Below are positions 45,031-54,580 of a stretch of 64,000 nucleotides of DNA, piece after piece. A program made the position numbers and the translations under genes. The notes below the pieces were generated by a model. That model worked only from the letters and a program-made list of their open reading frames with translations, was not told where the DNA came from and searched no databases. The stretch comes from PALSA-505 sp963762615 (GTDB lineage Bacteria; Actinomycetota; Actinomycetes; Streptosporangiales; Streptosporangiaceae): the NCBI GenBank assembly GCA_963762615.1, contig CAVXLG010000003.1:186001-250000 (forward strand), read 5' to 3'. How positions within the stretch are numbered: position 1 is the first letter of the stretch; the number at the start of each line of letters is the position of its first letter.

Positions 45031-46593
45031 CAGGCGGCGGATGACCGCCAGGAAGATCCCGTCCGTTCCGTGCCGGTGCGGCCAGAACTGGGCATATTTT
45101 CCGAACGGAGCAGGGCAGCCCAGCCCGGCTACCTCGGGCAGCAGGGCGGGGGCGTCCAGCACGGCGACGTCCTGCCTGCCGTGCAGCACGCCGGACAGCA
45201 CATCGCGGGTCTCGGCCAGGTGCGGCGAGCAGGTCACGTAGCCGATCAGGCCGCCCGGCCGGGCCGAATCGAGGGCGGCGGCCAGCAGCGCGCGCTGCAG
45301 CCGGGCCAGCGCGGCCAGCTGCCCGGCGGATCTGCGCCAGCGCGACTCGGGCCGGCGGCGGAGCGAGCCGAGGCCCGAGCACGGCACGTCGGCGAGCACG
45401 CGGTCGAATGCCGCGGGCCGCCAGGCGGGCCGGGTGCCGTCGGCCAGCAGGGTGGCGACACGTGACCCGGGCGCCGGCGCTGGCCCGGCGGCGGGCGCGG
45501 GCCTGGCGGCGGGCGCGGCCCCGGCGGCGGGCGCGGTGGCCGTGAGCGCGGTGGCCGTGAGCGCGTCCCGGGCCAGGCTGGCGCGGTGTTCTCGCACGTC
45601 GGAGGCGACCAGCCGGGCGCCGCGCGTGCTGGCCAGGCCGGCCAGCAGGCAGGCCTTCCCGCCCGGGCCCGCGCACATGTCCAGCCACAGCCGGTCCGGC
45701 CCGGCCAGCTCGGCCCTGGCCAGCGCCAGCGCCGCCAGCTGGCTGGCCTCGTCCTGCACCGTCGCCCGCCGCTCGCGCACCGCGCGGATCGCCGCGGGAT
45801 CGCCGCGCTTCAGGTAGCCGCCGAACGGCGACCACCGGGCGGGCTCGCATCCGGCCTGCGCGAGCTCGCCAGGGTCGCACCGTCCGGGCAGTGCGCACAC
45901 CGTCACCCGGGGGGCGAGATTCCCGGCGGCCAGCGCCGCCTCGGTCTCGGCCAGTCCGCCGTCCGCCGCCTCTGCCAGCGCCGCGCGGAACGCCTCGACG
46001 ATCCAGCCCGGGTAGCTGCGCCGGACGGCCAGGTATCCCGCCGGGTCGACCGCCCGGTCCGGCGCGACCACCGTCAGCCAGGCGTCGAGGTCGCGGGTGG
46101 ACACCCGGCGCAGCACGGCGTTGACGAAGCCGGCCGGCCGGGCCCCGGCCACGTCCCTGGCCAAGTCCACCGAAGTCGCCACGGCGGCATGCGCGGCGAT
46201 CCGGGTGCCGAGCAGCTGGTGCACGCCCAGCCTGAGTACCTCGCGGACCGGCGGGTCCATCTGGGCTACCGGGCGATCGCTGCAGACGCCGAGAATCGCG
46301 TCGTAGGTTCCCTGGCCGCGCAGCGTGCCGTAGCAGAGTTCGGTGGCCAGCGCGGCGTCGCGGCCGGTCAGCTGGCGGTCGCGCAGCACCGAGGGGAGCA
46401 GCAGGTTCGCGTAGGCGCCCCGGCTGGCCACCGCAAGCAGCACGTCGCAGACGGCGCGCCGGACCGGATCCGCCCGAGCCGGACGGCTCTGCCGCGGCGC
46501 CTGCGTGACCCGGCGGGGGCTTGCGGCGGGCGTGCGCTGACCGCGGCGCCCGGCGGGCGCGTCCGGCCGGTGCGGGCCCGCGGAACTGGCCAT
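45025..46593 (-). CDS. rsmB: 16S rRNA m5C967 methyltransferase RsmB
   Basis: 522 residues. A basic N-terminal tail precedes the NusB-like RNA-binding domain (RRAVCDVLLAVASRGAYANL, LCYGTLRGQGTYDAILG). The SAM domain has DMCAGPGGKACLLAGLAS. Catalytic Cys residues are in FDRVLADVPCSGLGSLRRR and IGYVTCSPHLAETRDVL. The RRSYPGWIVEAFRAAL motif is typical. An Ala/Pro-rich insert (about residues 350-380) interrupts the Rossmann domain and is repeat-encoded. It starts 1 base after the fmt stop. Confidence 0.93.
   Translation of the reverse strand: MASSAGPHRPDAPAGRRGQRTPAASPRRVTQAPRQSRPARADPVRRAVCDVLLAVASRGAYANLLLPSVLRDRQLTGRDAALATELCYGTLRGQGTYDAILGVCSDRPVAQMDPPVREVLRLGVHQLLGTRIAAHAAVATSVDLARDVAGARPAGFVNAVLRRVSTRDLDAWLTVVAPDRAVDPAGYLAVRRSYPGWIVEAFRAALAEAADGGLAETEAALAAGNLAPRVTVCALPGRCDPGELAQAGCEPARWSPFGGYLKRGDPAAIRAVRERRATVQDEASQLAALALARAELAGPDRLWLDMCAGPGGKACLLAGLASTRGARLVASDVREHRASLARDALTATALTATAPAAGAAPAARPAPAAGPAPAPGSRVATLLADGTRPAWRPAAFDRVLADVPCSGLGSLRRRPESRWRRSAGQLAALARLQRALLAAALDSARPGGLIGYVTCSPHLAETRDVLSGVLHGRQDVAVLDAPALLPEVAGLGCPAPFGKYAQFWPHRHGTDGIFLAVIRRLG
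45465..45575 (-). repeat. In-frame Ala/Pro repeat within rsmB
   Basis: GGCGGCGGGCGCGG-type units (about 15-18 bases, three copies) and two exact copies of GCGGTGGCCGTGAGC encode TATALTATAPAAGAAPAA and the following Ala/Pro stretch. Copy-number changes of 15 or 18 bases keep the frame. Confidence 0.7.
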
Positions 46594-46594
46594 G

Positions 46595-47620
46595 TCAGCC
46601 CAGCCTCGGGCGCGGCTGGCCGGGCCCCGGGCCGGCGGCCCCGGACGGCAGGCCGGCGCCCAGCCGAAGCCCGCGGGCCCACTCCGCCGCGGTCATCCGC
46701 CGCTTGCCAGCGGGCTGCACCTGGCCGAGCAGGACCGGGCCGGTGCCGGTTCCGGCGAGTACCCCGTCCGGTCCTGCCGCCAGCTCGCCCGGGCCGAGGC
46801 GTGCCGCGGCCAGGCCCGCGGTACCGTCCTGGCCCGCGCCGGAGCCTGTGTTGGCGGCCGCGCCCGGGCCGGCCTCGGTCACCGGGCCCAGCTTCAGCCT
46901 CGTGCCGTTCAGCTCCGTCCACGCCCCGGGAGCCGGCGTGCAGGCGCGGATCAGCCGCCCGATCGCGGCCGCCGGGAGGGTCCAGTCCACCCGCGCGTCG
47001 GCCACGCCGATCTTGGGCGCGAAGCTGACTCCCTCCGGTGGCTGGGGCTGCGGGCGCAGCTGTCCCGACTCGATCCCGTCCAGGGTCGCGACCAGCAGGT
47101 CAGCCCCTGACACGGCGATTCTCGCGAGCAGGTCGCCCGCGGTGTCGTCCGGCCTGATCGGCTCGGTCAGCACGCCGAACACCGGCCCGGCGTCCAGTTC
47201 CTTCACGATGCGGAACGTGGTCGCGCCGGTGATGTCGTCGCCGTGCAGCACGGCGTGCTGCACCGGGGCCGCGCCGCGCCAGGCGGGCAGCAGCGAGAAG
47301 TGCAGGTTGACCCAGCCGCGGGCCGGGATGTCGAGTGCCGCCTGCGGCAGCAGGGCGCCGTAGCCGGTGACCGGGCAGCAGTCGGGGCCGATGGCCCGCA
47401 GCCGGTCGAGGAATTCCGGATCCCGGGGCCTGGCCGGCTTGAGCACCTCCAGGCCGGCCTCGGCGGCCCGCTCGCCGACCGGGCTGACGGCGGGCCGCCG
47501 GCCGCGGCCGGCCGGCGCGTCGGGACGGGTGATCACCGCGACCAGCTCGTGCCCTGACCGCAGGATCGCCTCCAGCGAGGGAACAGCGGCACGCGGAGTA
47601 CCCGCGAACGCGACGCGCAT
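46595..47620 (-). CDS. fmt: Methionyl-tRNA formyltransferase
   Basis: 341 residues. It begins MRVAFAGTPRAAVPSLEAIL. The formyl-transfer core is GWVNLHFSLLPAWRGAAPVQ (Asn/His motif) with ITGATTFRIVKELDAGPVFG. The C-terminal tRNA-binding domain starts near VDWTLPAAAIGRLIRACTPA and contains a Gly/Ala-rich insert after KLGPVTEA. It formylates initiator Met-tRNA. It lies between def and rsmB, and Def removes the formyl group it adds. Confidence 0.95.
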   Translation of the reverse strand: MRVAFAGTPRAAVPSLEAILRSGHELVAVITRPDAPAGRGRRPAVSPVGERAAEAGLEVLKPARPRDPEFLDRLRAIGPDCCPVTGYGALLPQAALDIPARGWVNLHFSLLPAWRGAAPVQHAVLHGDDITGATTFRIVKELDAGPVFGVLTEPIRPDDTAGDLLARIAVSGADLLVATLDGIESGQLRPQPQPPEGVSFAPKIGVADARVDWTLPAAAIGRLIRACTPAPGAWTELNGTRLKLGPVTEAGPGAAANTGSGAGQDGTAGLAAARLGPGELAAGPDGVLAGTGTGPVLLGQVQPAGKRRMTAAEWARGLRLGAGLPSGAAGPGPGQPRPRLG

Positions 47621-47633
47621 CAGTGGCCCGCAG

Positions 47634-48179
47634 CTAGTAGGCGTGGCCGCCGGTCGCGTGCGGAGAGACCTTCACCTGCTGGAGCGAGTCGCCCCACCAC
47701 TCGGCCTCGCGGATCGCCTTCATCGCGAGCTTGCGCTGCTCGGGATCGAGCCGGTCGATGAACAGCACGCCGTCCAGGTGATCGGTCTCATGCTGCACGC
47801 ATCGCGCCAGCTGGTCGGTACCCCCGAGGGTCACCGGCTCGCCGTGCATGTTGAAGCCGGCCGCGACCACCCGGGACGAGCGCTTCACCGGGAAGGCAAG
47901 GCCGGGGAAGGACAGGCAGCCCTCCTCGTCGGTCTCCTCCGCCGCGGACAGCTCGAGCGTCGGGTTGATCAGGTGCCCCAGCTGATCGTCCACGTAGTAG
48001 GTGAAGACCCGCAGGCCGACGCCGATCTGCGGGGCGGCCAGGCCCAGCCCCGGCGCGTCCATCATCGTGTCCGTAAGGTCCTGCACGAGCTTGCGCAGCT
48101 CGGCGTCGAAGTCGTGCACCGGCTCGGCCGGGGTGCGCAGCACGGGATCACCGAAGAGCCGGATCGGCCTAACGCTCAC
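47634..48179 (-). CDS. def: Peptide deformylase
   Basis: 181 residues. All three metal-site motifs are present: GLGLAAPQIGV, EEGCLSFPGLAFPV (Cys ligand) and CVQHETDHLDGVLFID (two His and the catalytic Glu). The GTG start at 48179 reads VSVRPIRLFGDPVLRTPAEP. It is 13 bases upstream of fmt. Confidence 0.96.
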   Translation of the reverse strand: MSVRPIRLFGDPVLRTPAEPVHDFDAELRKLVQDLTDTMMDAPGLGLAAPQIGVGLRVFTYYVDDQLGHLINPTLELSAAEETDEEGCLSFPGLAFPVKRSSRVVAAGFNMHGEPVTLGGTDQLARCVQHETDHLDGVLFIDRLDPEQRKLAMKAIREAEWWGDSLQQVKVSPHATGGHAY

Positions 48180-48259
48180 CAGGGTCCTCCGAACGGCGAC
48201 ACGGCGTGCCCCGAAGCCGTGTCGCTCAGCTGTCTGCGGCTTGTTCTCGGATGCCTAGT

Positions 48260-49579
48260 CTATGGCCGGTCGCCGGGCACATCCGGCGGGCTGGCCGGCT
48301 CGCGGCCGGCGACCGCGACGGCGTGCGATCGCGCCTTGAACGCCGCCTTGCGCGCCGCCTTGGCCACCGCCGGATCATGATGGTGCGCGCCGAGCGCGGT
48401 GAGCAGCCCGATCAGGCCCGGGTGGGAGACCTGCCAGAGGCCGGCCACCAGCTTCGCCTGGCCGCCTGACGGCAGGTCGGGAAGCAGCTCGGCCACCACG
48501 TCCTCCGGCTGGGCCTCCTCGAGCAGGCCCGCCCCGAGGTCGACGAGAAGCCACTGCTGGTCACCCCGGCCAAGCTCGGCCTGATCGCCGTGATCGCGCA
48601 GCCATACCGCCGCGTGCGGCCGGAGCACCGGGTCGGCGAGCGCCTCCCGCACCGCGGGAATGGCCTCGTCGCCGACCCGGTCGAGCACGGCGAAGGCGGC
48701 ACCGCGCAGCCCCGGTGATCCTCCCCGGGCCGCCTCCATCAGCTCGGCCGCGGCGTCCTCCGGCCCGCGCTGCGCCAGCCAGGCGGCGATCTCCGCCTCG
48801 CCCTCCTCCGCGTCGTAGTCGGCCAGGGCGGCGAGCAGCACGGCCGCGGGGTCGTGCGCGAGCTGGCCGGCCACCGGCAGCTGCCAGCCCCGGGCGCGGA
48901 GCCGTCCGTGTACCCCCCAGATGCCCAGCCGGGACAGCACCACGGTCAGCACTCCGGCCCTCTCGTCGCTGCCGAGATCGACCACGCCGAGATCGGCCAG
49001 CGTCTCGAGCGCGGCGGACAGCGCCACGACGTCGGGCGCGCGGCCGCCGGCCTCCGCGCGGCCGGCCTGCGCCGGGGGCACGGGGCCGCCGGGCTGGGTC
49101 TGGCGCCGGGCCGTCTCGTACGCCTCGAACAGCGCGTCGATCCTGACCGGCCCGCCGACCGTGTAGAGGGCGGTCACCAGGTCCTCCAGATCGGCGCTGC
49201 GCAGGGTCACGCCCAGCGCGTCATCCCAGAGGGTAAGCACGGCGTCCGGATCTCCCGCGGCCAGGATGTCCGGCTGCGGCCCGGCCCCGGCCCGGTCGAG
49301 CATCCGGGCGCCCGCGGCCACCTGCCAGGCGGCCTCCAGTTCCTCCTGGGTCAGATCGAGGTCCTCGGCCGCGGCGGCGGCGTCCAGGGCGGGCAGGCCG
49401 GAGTCCTGCCGTACGGCGGCCCACCGGGCCAGGTCACGCGCCGCGCGCAGCAGCGGCGCCACCCGGGCTGCCGCCGCGAGCTCGTCCCGGGGGGCGAGCC
49501 GCACCACGGGCGGGCGGGGTGTGCCGCGAGCGGTCCTTGGCAAGGTAGCCACCCCTGCACCATACGGGGTCCCGGGCAC
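48260..49579 (-). CDS. Conserved actinobacterial protein, HEAT-like C-terminus
   Basis: 439 residues, no signal peptide. The N-terminal half contains ARDLARWAAVRQDSGLPALD and LEDLVTALYTVGGPVRIDAL. The C-terminal half is a series of short helices (RGAAFAVLDRVGDEAIPAVR, EALADPVLRPHAAVWLRDHG, LVAGLWQVSHPGLIGLLTAL), suggesting HEAT-like repeats for protein contact. It lies between priA and def. I know no function. An internal GTG (VATLPRTARG) after AGGGG is an alternative start. Confidence 0.7.
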   Translation of the reverse strand: MPGTPYGAGVATLPRTARGTPRPPVVRLAPRDELAAAARVAPLLRAARDLARWAAVRQDSGLPALDAAAAAEDLDLTQEELEAAWQVAAGARMLDRAGAGPQPDILAAGDPDAVLTLWDDALGVTLRSADLEDLVTALYTVGGPVRIDALFEAYETARRQTQPGGPVPPAQAGRAEAGGRAPDVVALSAALETLADLGVVDLGSDERAGVLTVVLSRLGIWGVHGRLRARGWQLPVAGQLAHDPAAVLLAALADYDAEEGEAEIAAWLAQRGPEDAAAELMEAARGGSPGLRGAAFAVLDRVGDEAIPAVREALADPVLRPHAAVWLRDHGDQAELGRGDQQWLLVDLGAGLLEEAQPEDVVAELLPDLPSGGQAKLVAGLWQVSHPGLIGLLTALGAHHHDPAVAKAARKAAFKARSHAVAVAGREPASPPDVPGDRP

Positions 49580-49599
49580 GAAGCGGCCACCCGCGGCCG

Positions 49600-51648
49600 T
49601 TAGATGAGGTCGAGCGGATCCATCTGCACCCGGACGATCCCGGCCGCCTTCCGGGCGCTGCGCACCGCCTGAGCAGCCTGCAGGGCGCGGGCGAGGTCGG
49701 CTCCGCGCGACTTCGGCACCCGGAAGAACACGCGCACCTGCTCGGCGTCTGCGCCGTCGGATACCGGTGCCGCGTCCGCGCTGGGAACGGGCCCGAGGAT
49801 GTCGGCGCCCGGCGGCAGCCTGGCCGCGTCGATCAGCTCAGTGACCGCCGCCTGCGATCCCCAGACCGCGGCCATCCTGACCGACGGGGGGAATCTCAGC
49901 TGCTCGCGTTCGGCACATTCTCGTTCGGAATGCCGCACCGGATCCCAGCGGATCAGGGCCTGCACGGCGGCGAGCGAGGAATCGGCCACCACGACCACCC
50001 GGCCGCCTGCTGAGGCGGGCCGGACCAGCGCCGCCGCGTTCAGCCACCTGCGCAGGGCCTCCTCTGCCGCGCGCAGGCTGGCCCGGCCGGCCAGGATCCG
50101 CCCGTCGAGCAGCAGGCCGGCGGCGTAGCCGCCGTCCGCGGGCGGCTCGGCGCCGGGGGTGGCCACCACCAGGGCGGGCGCCGCGGGCACCGCCGCGATG
50201 ACCGCCTGGCCCCGCGAGGTGCGCACCGGGACCGAGGGGAACGCGCGGCCCAGCTCCTCCGCGGTGCGCGCCGCGCCAGTGACGATCGACCGCAGGCGCG
50301 CGGACCCGCAGTGCGGGCAGCGCCAGTCCGCCGCCAGGGCTCCGCACCAGGGACACTGCGGCGGCGCGTCCGCGGCTGCCATGGCCAGCGGCCCGGCGCA
50401 GGCCGCGCAGCGGGCCTGCTCGCGGCAGCGCCCGCAGGCCACGGCGGCGAGGTACCCGCGGCGGGGCACCTGCACCAGCACCGGACCGCTGCTGAGCGCC
50501 TCCCGGGCGGTGCGCAGCGCGAGGCCGGGCAGCCGGGCGGCGGCCGCCGCCTGGTCCCTGGCCAGCTCGGCGTCGTCGCCGGTGCCGCGGATCAGCGGGG
50601 CGAGGCCGCGCACGGTGGGCCGGGCGGCGACGATCGGGCGCGCCCAGCCGTTCCTGACCAGCTGGGTCGTCTCCGCCGTCCGGGCGAACCCGCCGATCAG
50701 CGCCGCGGCCCGCTGCCGGTAAGCGCGCAGCGCGAGCACCTCCCGCGCGTGCGGGTACGGGGCCCGCCGCTCCTCGTGCAGGTCGTCGCCGTCGTCCCAG
50801 ATGACGACGAGACCCAGGTCGCGGACGGGCGCGAACATGGCCGCCCGCAGGCCGGCCACGACCCGGGCCTCGCCGCGCAGGACCGACAGCCAGCGGCGGT
50901 AGCGTTCGGCAGGGCCGAGGCCGGCCGCCAGGCAGACGTGCCCGTCCTGGCCCAGCACTGCGCTGAGAGCCTCGCCCAGCTGGTCGAGGTCCCGGGTGTC
51001 GGGGACGACGATCAGGGCGCCGCGGCCGGCCGAAGCGGCCGTGGCGGCGGCACGGGCGATCTCTTCGGCCCAGTGCGGGCCGGGCAGCGCCGACCAGGCC
51101 GCGCGGGGGGCCCGGCCGTCGGCGAGCGCACCCAGGAACGCCGGGCCGGCCGGATAGCGGGTCCACGGCCCCGCGGCGGGAAGCGGGATCGCGGCCGGGA
51201 CCGGCGCCGGCCGGCCGGGACGCGCAGATTCGGCCGCGGCGTGCCGAGGCGGGATCGCGAGCCGCAGCACGTCGGCCAGCGTGCCCGCGTACCGGTCGGC
51301 TACGTCGCGGGCCAGGCCCGCGATCTGCGGCGTGAGCACCGGCTCCGGCGAAGTCACCCGCTCCAGGAAGGCCAGCCTGCCCGCGTGCTCGCTGGCAGCT
51401 TCCCGGCCGAGCAGGTATCCGCCGGTGAGCTGGCCGGCGAAGCGCACCCGCACCCGGCAGCCGGGGACCGCGACGCCGGCCAGCCGCTCGGGCACCAGGT
51501 AGTCGAACGGCCGGTCAAGATGCGCGAGGGATATATCGACCGCGACGCGCGCGACCGGCAGCCGTTCGGCGGCAGCGGGGGCGGCCCGGGGACGCCTGCG
51601 GGAGGAGGCGGCCCGGGTTGCCGGGGCATGCTGCGTCGGCTGCGGCAC
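49600..51648 (-). CDS. priA: Primosomal protein N' (PriA), actinobacterial helicase-less form
   Basis: 682 residues. The N-terminal 3'-end-binding domain has ARVAVDISLAHLDRPFDYLV and VRVRFAGQLTGGYLLG. The zinc region has CGRCREQARCAACAGP and CPWCGALAADWRCPHCGSAR. The helicase region lacks a GxGKT Walker A, and DEAH is replaced by VIWDDGDDLHEERRAPY. Loss of these motifs is typical of actinobacterial PriA, which probably acts in replication restart without its own helicase activity. It lies between metK and the 48260 gene in the conserved order. Confidence 0.9.
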   Translation of the reverse strand: MPQPTQHAPATRAASSRRRPRAAPAAAERLPVARVAVDISLAHLDRPFDYLVPERLAGVAVPGCRVRVRFAGQLTGGYLLGREAASEHAGRLAFLERVTSPEPVLTPQIAGLARDVADRYAGTLADVLRLAIPPRHAAAESARPGRPAPVPAAIPLPAAGPWTRYPAGPAFLGALADGRAPRAAWSALPGPHWAEEIARAAATAASAGRGALIVVPDTRDLDQLGEALSAVLGQDGHVCLAAGLGPAERYRRWLSVLRGEARVVAGLRAAMFAPVRDLGLVVIWDDGDDLHEERRAPYPHAREVLALRAYRQRAAALIGGFARTAETTQLVRNGWARPIVAARPTVRGLAPLIRGTGDDAELARDQAAAAARLPGLALRTAREALSSGPVLVQVPRRGYLAAVACGRCREQARCAACAGPLAMAAADAPPQCPWCGALAADWRCPHCGSARLRSIVTGAARTAEELGRAFPSVPVRTSRGQAVIAAVPAAPALVVATPGAEPPADGGYAAGLLLDGRILAGRASLRAAEEALRRWLNAAALVRPASAGGRVVVVADSSLAAVQALIRWDPVRHSERECAEREQLRFPPSVRMAAVWGSQAAVTELIDAARLPPGADILGPVPSADAAPVSDGADAEQVRVFFRVPKSRGADLARALQAAQAVRSARKAAGIVRVQMDPLDLI

Positions 51649-51761
51649 GTGTCCGTCCTACCAGAGTCGCGACCGGGTTCGGTCCGGTCGCGACTGCCGT
51701 GCCGCCCGGGGTCAGCCCGCGGGAGCGGCGCCGGCGTGCGCTCGGCGGCCGGCGGTCCTGG

Positions 51762-52955
51762 TCATCCGCCGGTCGCGGCGCGCAGCGCGTCTACCCGGTT
51801 GGTGCGCTCCCAGGAGAAGTCGGGCTCCTCGCGGCCGAAGTGCCCGTAGGCCGCGGTGCGCGAGTAGATCGGGCGGAGCAGGTCGAGGTCGGCGATGAAC
51901 GCCGCGGGACGCAGGTCGAACACGGTCAGGACGGCGTCCTGGATCCGCTCCACCGCAATCTTGTTCGTGCCGAAGCACTCCACGAACAGCCCGACCGGCT
52001 TGGCCTTGCCGATCGCGTAGGCGACCTGCGTCTCGCATCGATCGGCCAGCCCGGCCGCCACGATGTTCTTGGCGACCCAGCGCATCGCGTATGCCGCGCT
52101 CCGGTCGACCTTGGACGGGTCCTTGCCGGAAAAGGCGCCGCCGCCGTGCCTGGCCATTCCGCCGTACGTATCGATGATGATCTTGCGCCCGGTCAGGCCG
52201 GCGTCGCCCATCGGCCCGCCGACCTCGAACCTGCCGGTGGGATTCACCAGCAGCCGGTAGTTGGCCGTGTCGATGCTGAGGCCGGCGATCACCGGTTCCA
52301 CGACGTGTTCCCGAACATCGGGGGCCAGCAGTTCCTTCAGGTCGATGTCGGGAGCGTGCTGCGCGGACACCACCACGGTGTCGAGCCGCACCGGCGCGTC
52401 TCCGGCGTACTCGATGGTGACCTGGGTCTTGCCGTCCGGCCGCAGGTAGGGAACGGTCCCGCTGCGCCGGACCGCGGACAGCCCGCGGGACAGCCGGTGC
52501 GCGACCATGATCGGCAGCGGCATCAGCTCGGGTGTCTCCCGGCAGGCGTAGCCGAACATCATGCCCTGATCTCCCGCGCCCTGCCGGTCGAGCTCGTCGA
52601 TGCCCTCCCCCTCCCGGTACTCGTAGGCGTCGGCGACACCCTGGGCGATGTCGGGCGACTGCGACCCGATGGAGACGGACACGCCGCAGGACGCGCCGTC
52701 GTAGCCCTTGATCGACGAGTCGTAGCCGATGTCCAGGATCTTCTCCCTGATGATCCCGGGAATGTCCACGTATGTCTCGGTGGTGACCTCGCCGGCGACG
52801 TGAACCTGGCCGGTAGTGATCATGGTCTCTACGGCTACCCGGCTGCGCGGGTCGTCCTTGATCATGGCATCCAGCAGTGCGTCACTGATCTGGTCGGCCA
52901 TCTTGTCGGGATGACCTTCAGTGACGGACTCGGAGGTGAAGAGGCGACGAGCCAC
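51762..52955 (-). CDS. metK: S-adenosylmethionine synthetase
   Basis: 397 residues. It starts MARRLFTSESVTEGHPDKMA. Family signatures are GAGDQGMMFGYACRE and GGGAFSGKDPSKVDRSAAYA, with the loop DRSAAYAMRWVAKNIVAAGL. It makes SAM from Met and ATP. I looked for a SAM riboswitch in the 86 bases upstream and found none. Confidence 0.97.
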   Translation of the reverse strand: MARRLFTSESVTEGHPDKMADQISDALLDAMIKDDPRSRVAVETMITTGQVHVAGEVTTETYVDIPGIIREKILDIGYDSSIKGYDGASCGVSVSIGSQSPDIAQGVADAYEYREGEGIDELDRQGAGDQGMMFGYACRETPELMPLPIMVAHRLSRGLSAVRRSGTVPYLRPDGKTQVTIEYAGDAPVRLDTVVVSAQHAPDIDLKELLAPDVREHVVEPVIAGLSIDTANYRLLVNPTGRFEVGGPMGDAGLTGRKIIIDTYGGMARHGGGAFSGKDPSKVDRSAAYAMRWVAKNIVAAGLADRCETQVAYAIGKAKPVGLFVECFGTNKIAVERIQDAVLTVFDLRPAAFIADLDLLRPIYSRTAAYGHFGREEPDFSWERTNRVDALRAATGG

Positions 52956-53041
52956 CTGACAATCCTTATCTGCGCGGAATCTGCGCGGGGCTAGCTTCGC
53001 CGGCAGTGTACCGGGGAAGGACCGGCCGGGATCCAGCCGGT

Positions 53042-54244
53042 TCAGGGCAGCCGGGCCGCGACCATGTCCCAGACCACGTCGGCGAGCGCCTCCTTGGGGC
53101 CGCGCGGGACGTGCGCGACGCTGCCGTCGGCCGCCAGGACCAGGGCCTCGTTGTCGCTGGTCCCGAAGGCCAGCCCGCCGCCCACCTGGTTGACGACGAG
53201 CAGGTCGCAGCCCTTGCCTGCGAGCTTGGCGCGGCCGTTGCCGAGCAGGTCCCCGGTCTCCGCCGCGAAGCCGACGACGACCTGGCCCGGCCGGCCGCGG
53301 CGTGCGGACAGCTCGCGCAGCACGTCCGGATTCTCCGTCAGCCGGATCGGCTCCGGCGCCGCGCCGGTTTTCTTGATCTTCGTCTGGCTCCGGGCGGCGG
53401 GGCGGAAATCGGCCACCGCGGCCGCCATCACCACCGCGTCGGCGCCGGCCGCGGCGGAAACCATCGCCTCCCGCAGCTGCAGCGCCGAAACCACCCGGAT
53501 GACCTTGGCGCCCGCCGGGTCGGCGAGCGCGGCGTTCGCGGACACCAGGGTCACGTCCGCGCCGCGCGCGACGGCGGTGCGGGCGAGCGCGTAGCCCTGC
53601 AGGCCTGACGACCAGTTGCCGAGGAACCGGACCGGGTCAAGCTCCTCCCGGGTACCGCCCGCCGAGATCACGACGGGCCGGCCCAGCAGGTCCTGCTGCA
53701 GCCCGCCGGCCCCCCGGTCCAGCACCCGCAGCGCCACCTCGAGCAGGTCGGCGGGCTCGGGCAGGCGGCCGGTCCCGGTGTCCGGCCCGGTCAGGCGGCC
53801 GGCGGCGGGCTCGAGCACCAGCGCGCCCCGGTCCCGGAGCAGCCGCACGCTGGCCTGGGTGGCCGGATGCTCCCACATCTCGGTGTGCATGGCCGGGGCG
53901 AACACGACCGGGCACCCGGCCATCAGCAGCGTGGCGGTCAGCAGGTCGTCGGCCCGCCCCCCGGCCGCGCGGGCCAGCAGGTCCGCCGTGGCCGGGGCGA
54001 TGAACACCAGGTCGGCCCACCGGCCCAGCGCGACGTGCGGCACCTCGTGCACGTCGGCCCAGGCGTCGGCGGTGGCAGGCCGTCCGGACAGCGCGGCCCA
54101 GGTGGCCTCGCCCACGAAGCGCAGCGCGTCCCTGGTGGGAATGACGCGCACCTCGCAGCCGGATTCGCCGAGACGCCGGAGCAGCTCGCAGGCCTTATAC
54201 GCGGCGATGCCGGCGCCGACGCCGAGGATGACGTGCCGTGGCAT
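53042..54244 (-). CDS. coaBC: Phosphopantothenoylcysteine decarboxylase / synthetase
   Basis: 400 residues. The CoaC flavoprotein half starts VILGVGAGIAAYKACELLRR and contains VPHVALGRWADLVFIAPATA (catalytic His) and PVVFAPAMHTEMW. The CoaB half starts near RPVVISAGGTREELDPVRFL, with NWSSGLQGYALARTAVARGA and the Lys loop TKIKKTGAAPEPIRLTENPD. It performs two steps of coenzyme A synthesis. It follows rpoZ in the usual order. Confidence 0.95.
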   Translation of the reverse strand: MPRHVILGVGAGIAAYKACELLRRLGESGCEVRVIPTRDALRFVGEATWAALSGRPATADAWADVHEVPHVALGRWADLVFIAPATADLLARAAGGRADDLLTATLLMAGCPVVFAPAMHTEMWEHPATQASVRLLRDRGALVLEPAAGRLTGPDTGTGRLPEPADLLEVALRVLDRGAGGLQQDLLGRPVVISAGGTREELDPVRFLGNWSSGLQGYALARTAVARGADVTLVSANAALADPAGAKVIRVVSALQLREAMVSAAAGADAVVMAAAVADFRPAARSQTKIKKTGAAPEPIRLTENPDVLRELSARRGRPGQVVVGFAAETGDLLGNGRAKLAGKGCDLLVVNQVGGGLAFGTSDNEALVLAADGSVAHVPRGPKEALADVVWDMVAARLP

Positions 54245-54277
54245 GTGTCTGGCCGCGCGCGAGCCCGCCGCCGCGGG

Positions 54278-54580
54278 TCAGCCGGTCACTTCCTCCGGCT
54301 CGACCGCCTCCGCGGTCAGCAGCCGCCCGCGGATCTCGCGCAGCGCGATGGACAGCGGCTTCTCCTGGACACGCGTCTCGACCAGGGGGCCGACGTACTC
54401 CAGCAGTCCCTCGCCCAGCTGTGCGTAGTAGGCGTTGATCTGCCGGGCCCGCTTGGCGGCCATGATGACCAGGCGGTACTTGCTGTCCACCACATCGAGG
54501 AGATCGTCGATCGGCGGGTTCGTAATGCCTTCCGGGGCGGGAGTCCCTGCCACCTTCTGCCTTTCCTGGGGGTGCGTCAC
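54278..54580 (-). CDS. rpoZ: RNA polymerase omega subunit
   Basis: 100 residues. The omega core is ITNPPIDDLLDVVDSKYRLV, IMAAKRARQINAYYAQLGEG, then EKPLSIALREIRGRLL. It helps assemble beta-prime in RNA polymerase. Its first codon overlaps the gmk stop. An internal GTG (VAGTPAPEG) is a possible alternative start giving a shorter protein. Confidence 0.93.
   Translation of the reverse strand: MTHPQERQKVAGTPAPEGITNPPIDDLLDVVDSKYRLVIMAAKRARQINAYYAQLGEGLLEYVGPLVETRVQEKPLSIALREIRGRLLTAEAVEPEEVTG

Noticed and set aside
52956..53041. SAM riboswitch upstream of metK
   Set aside because: The interval is only 86 bases and lacks conserved SAM-I or SAM-II core sequences.
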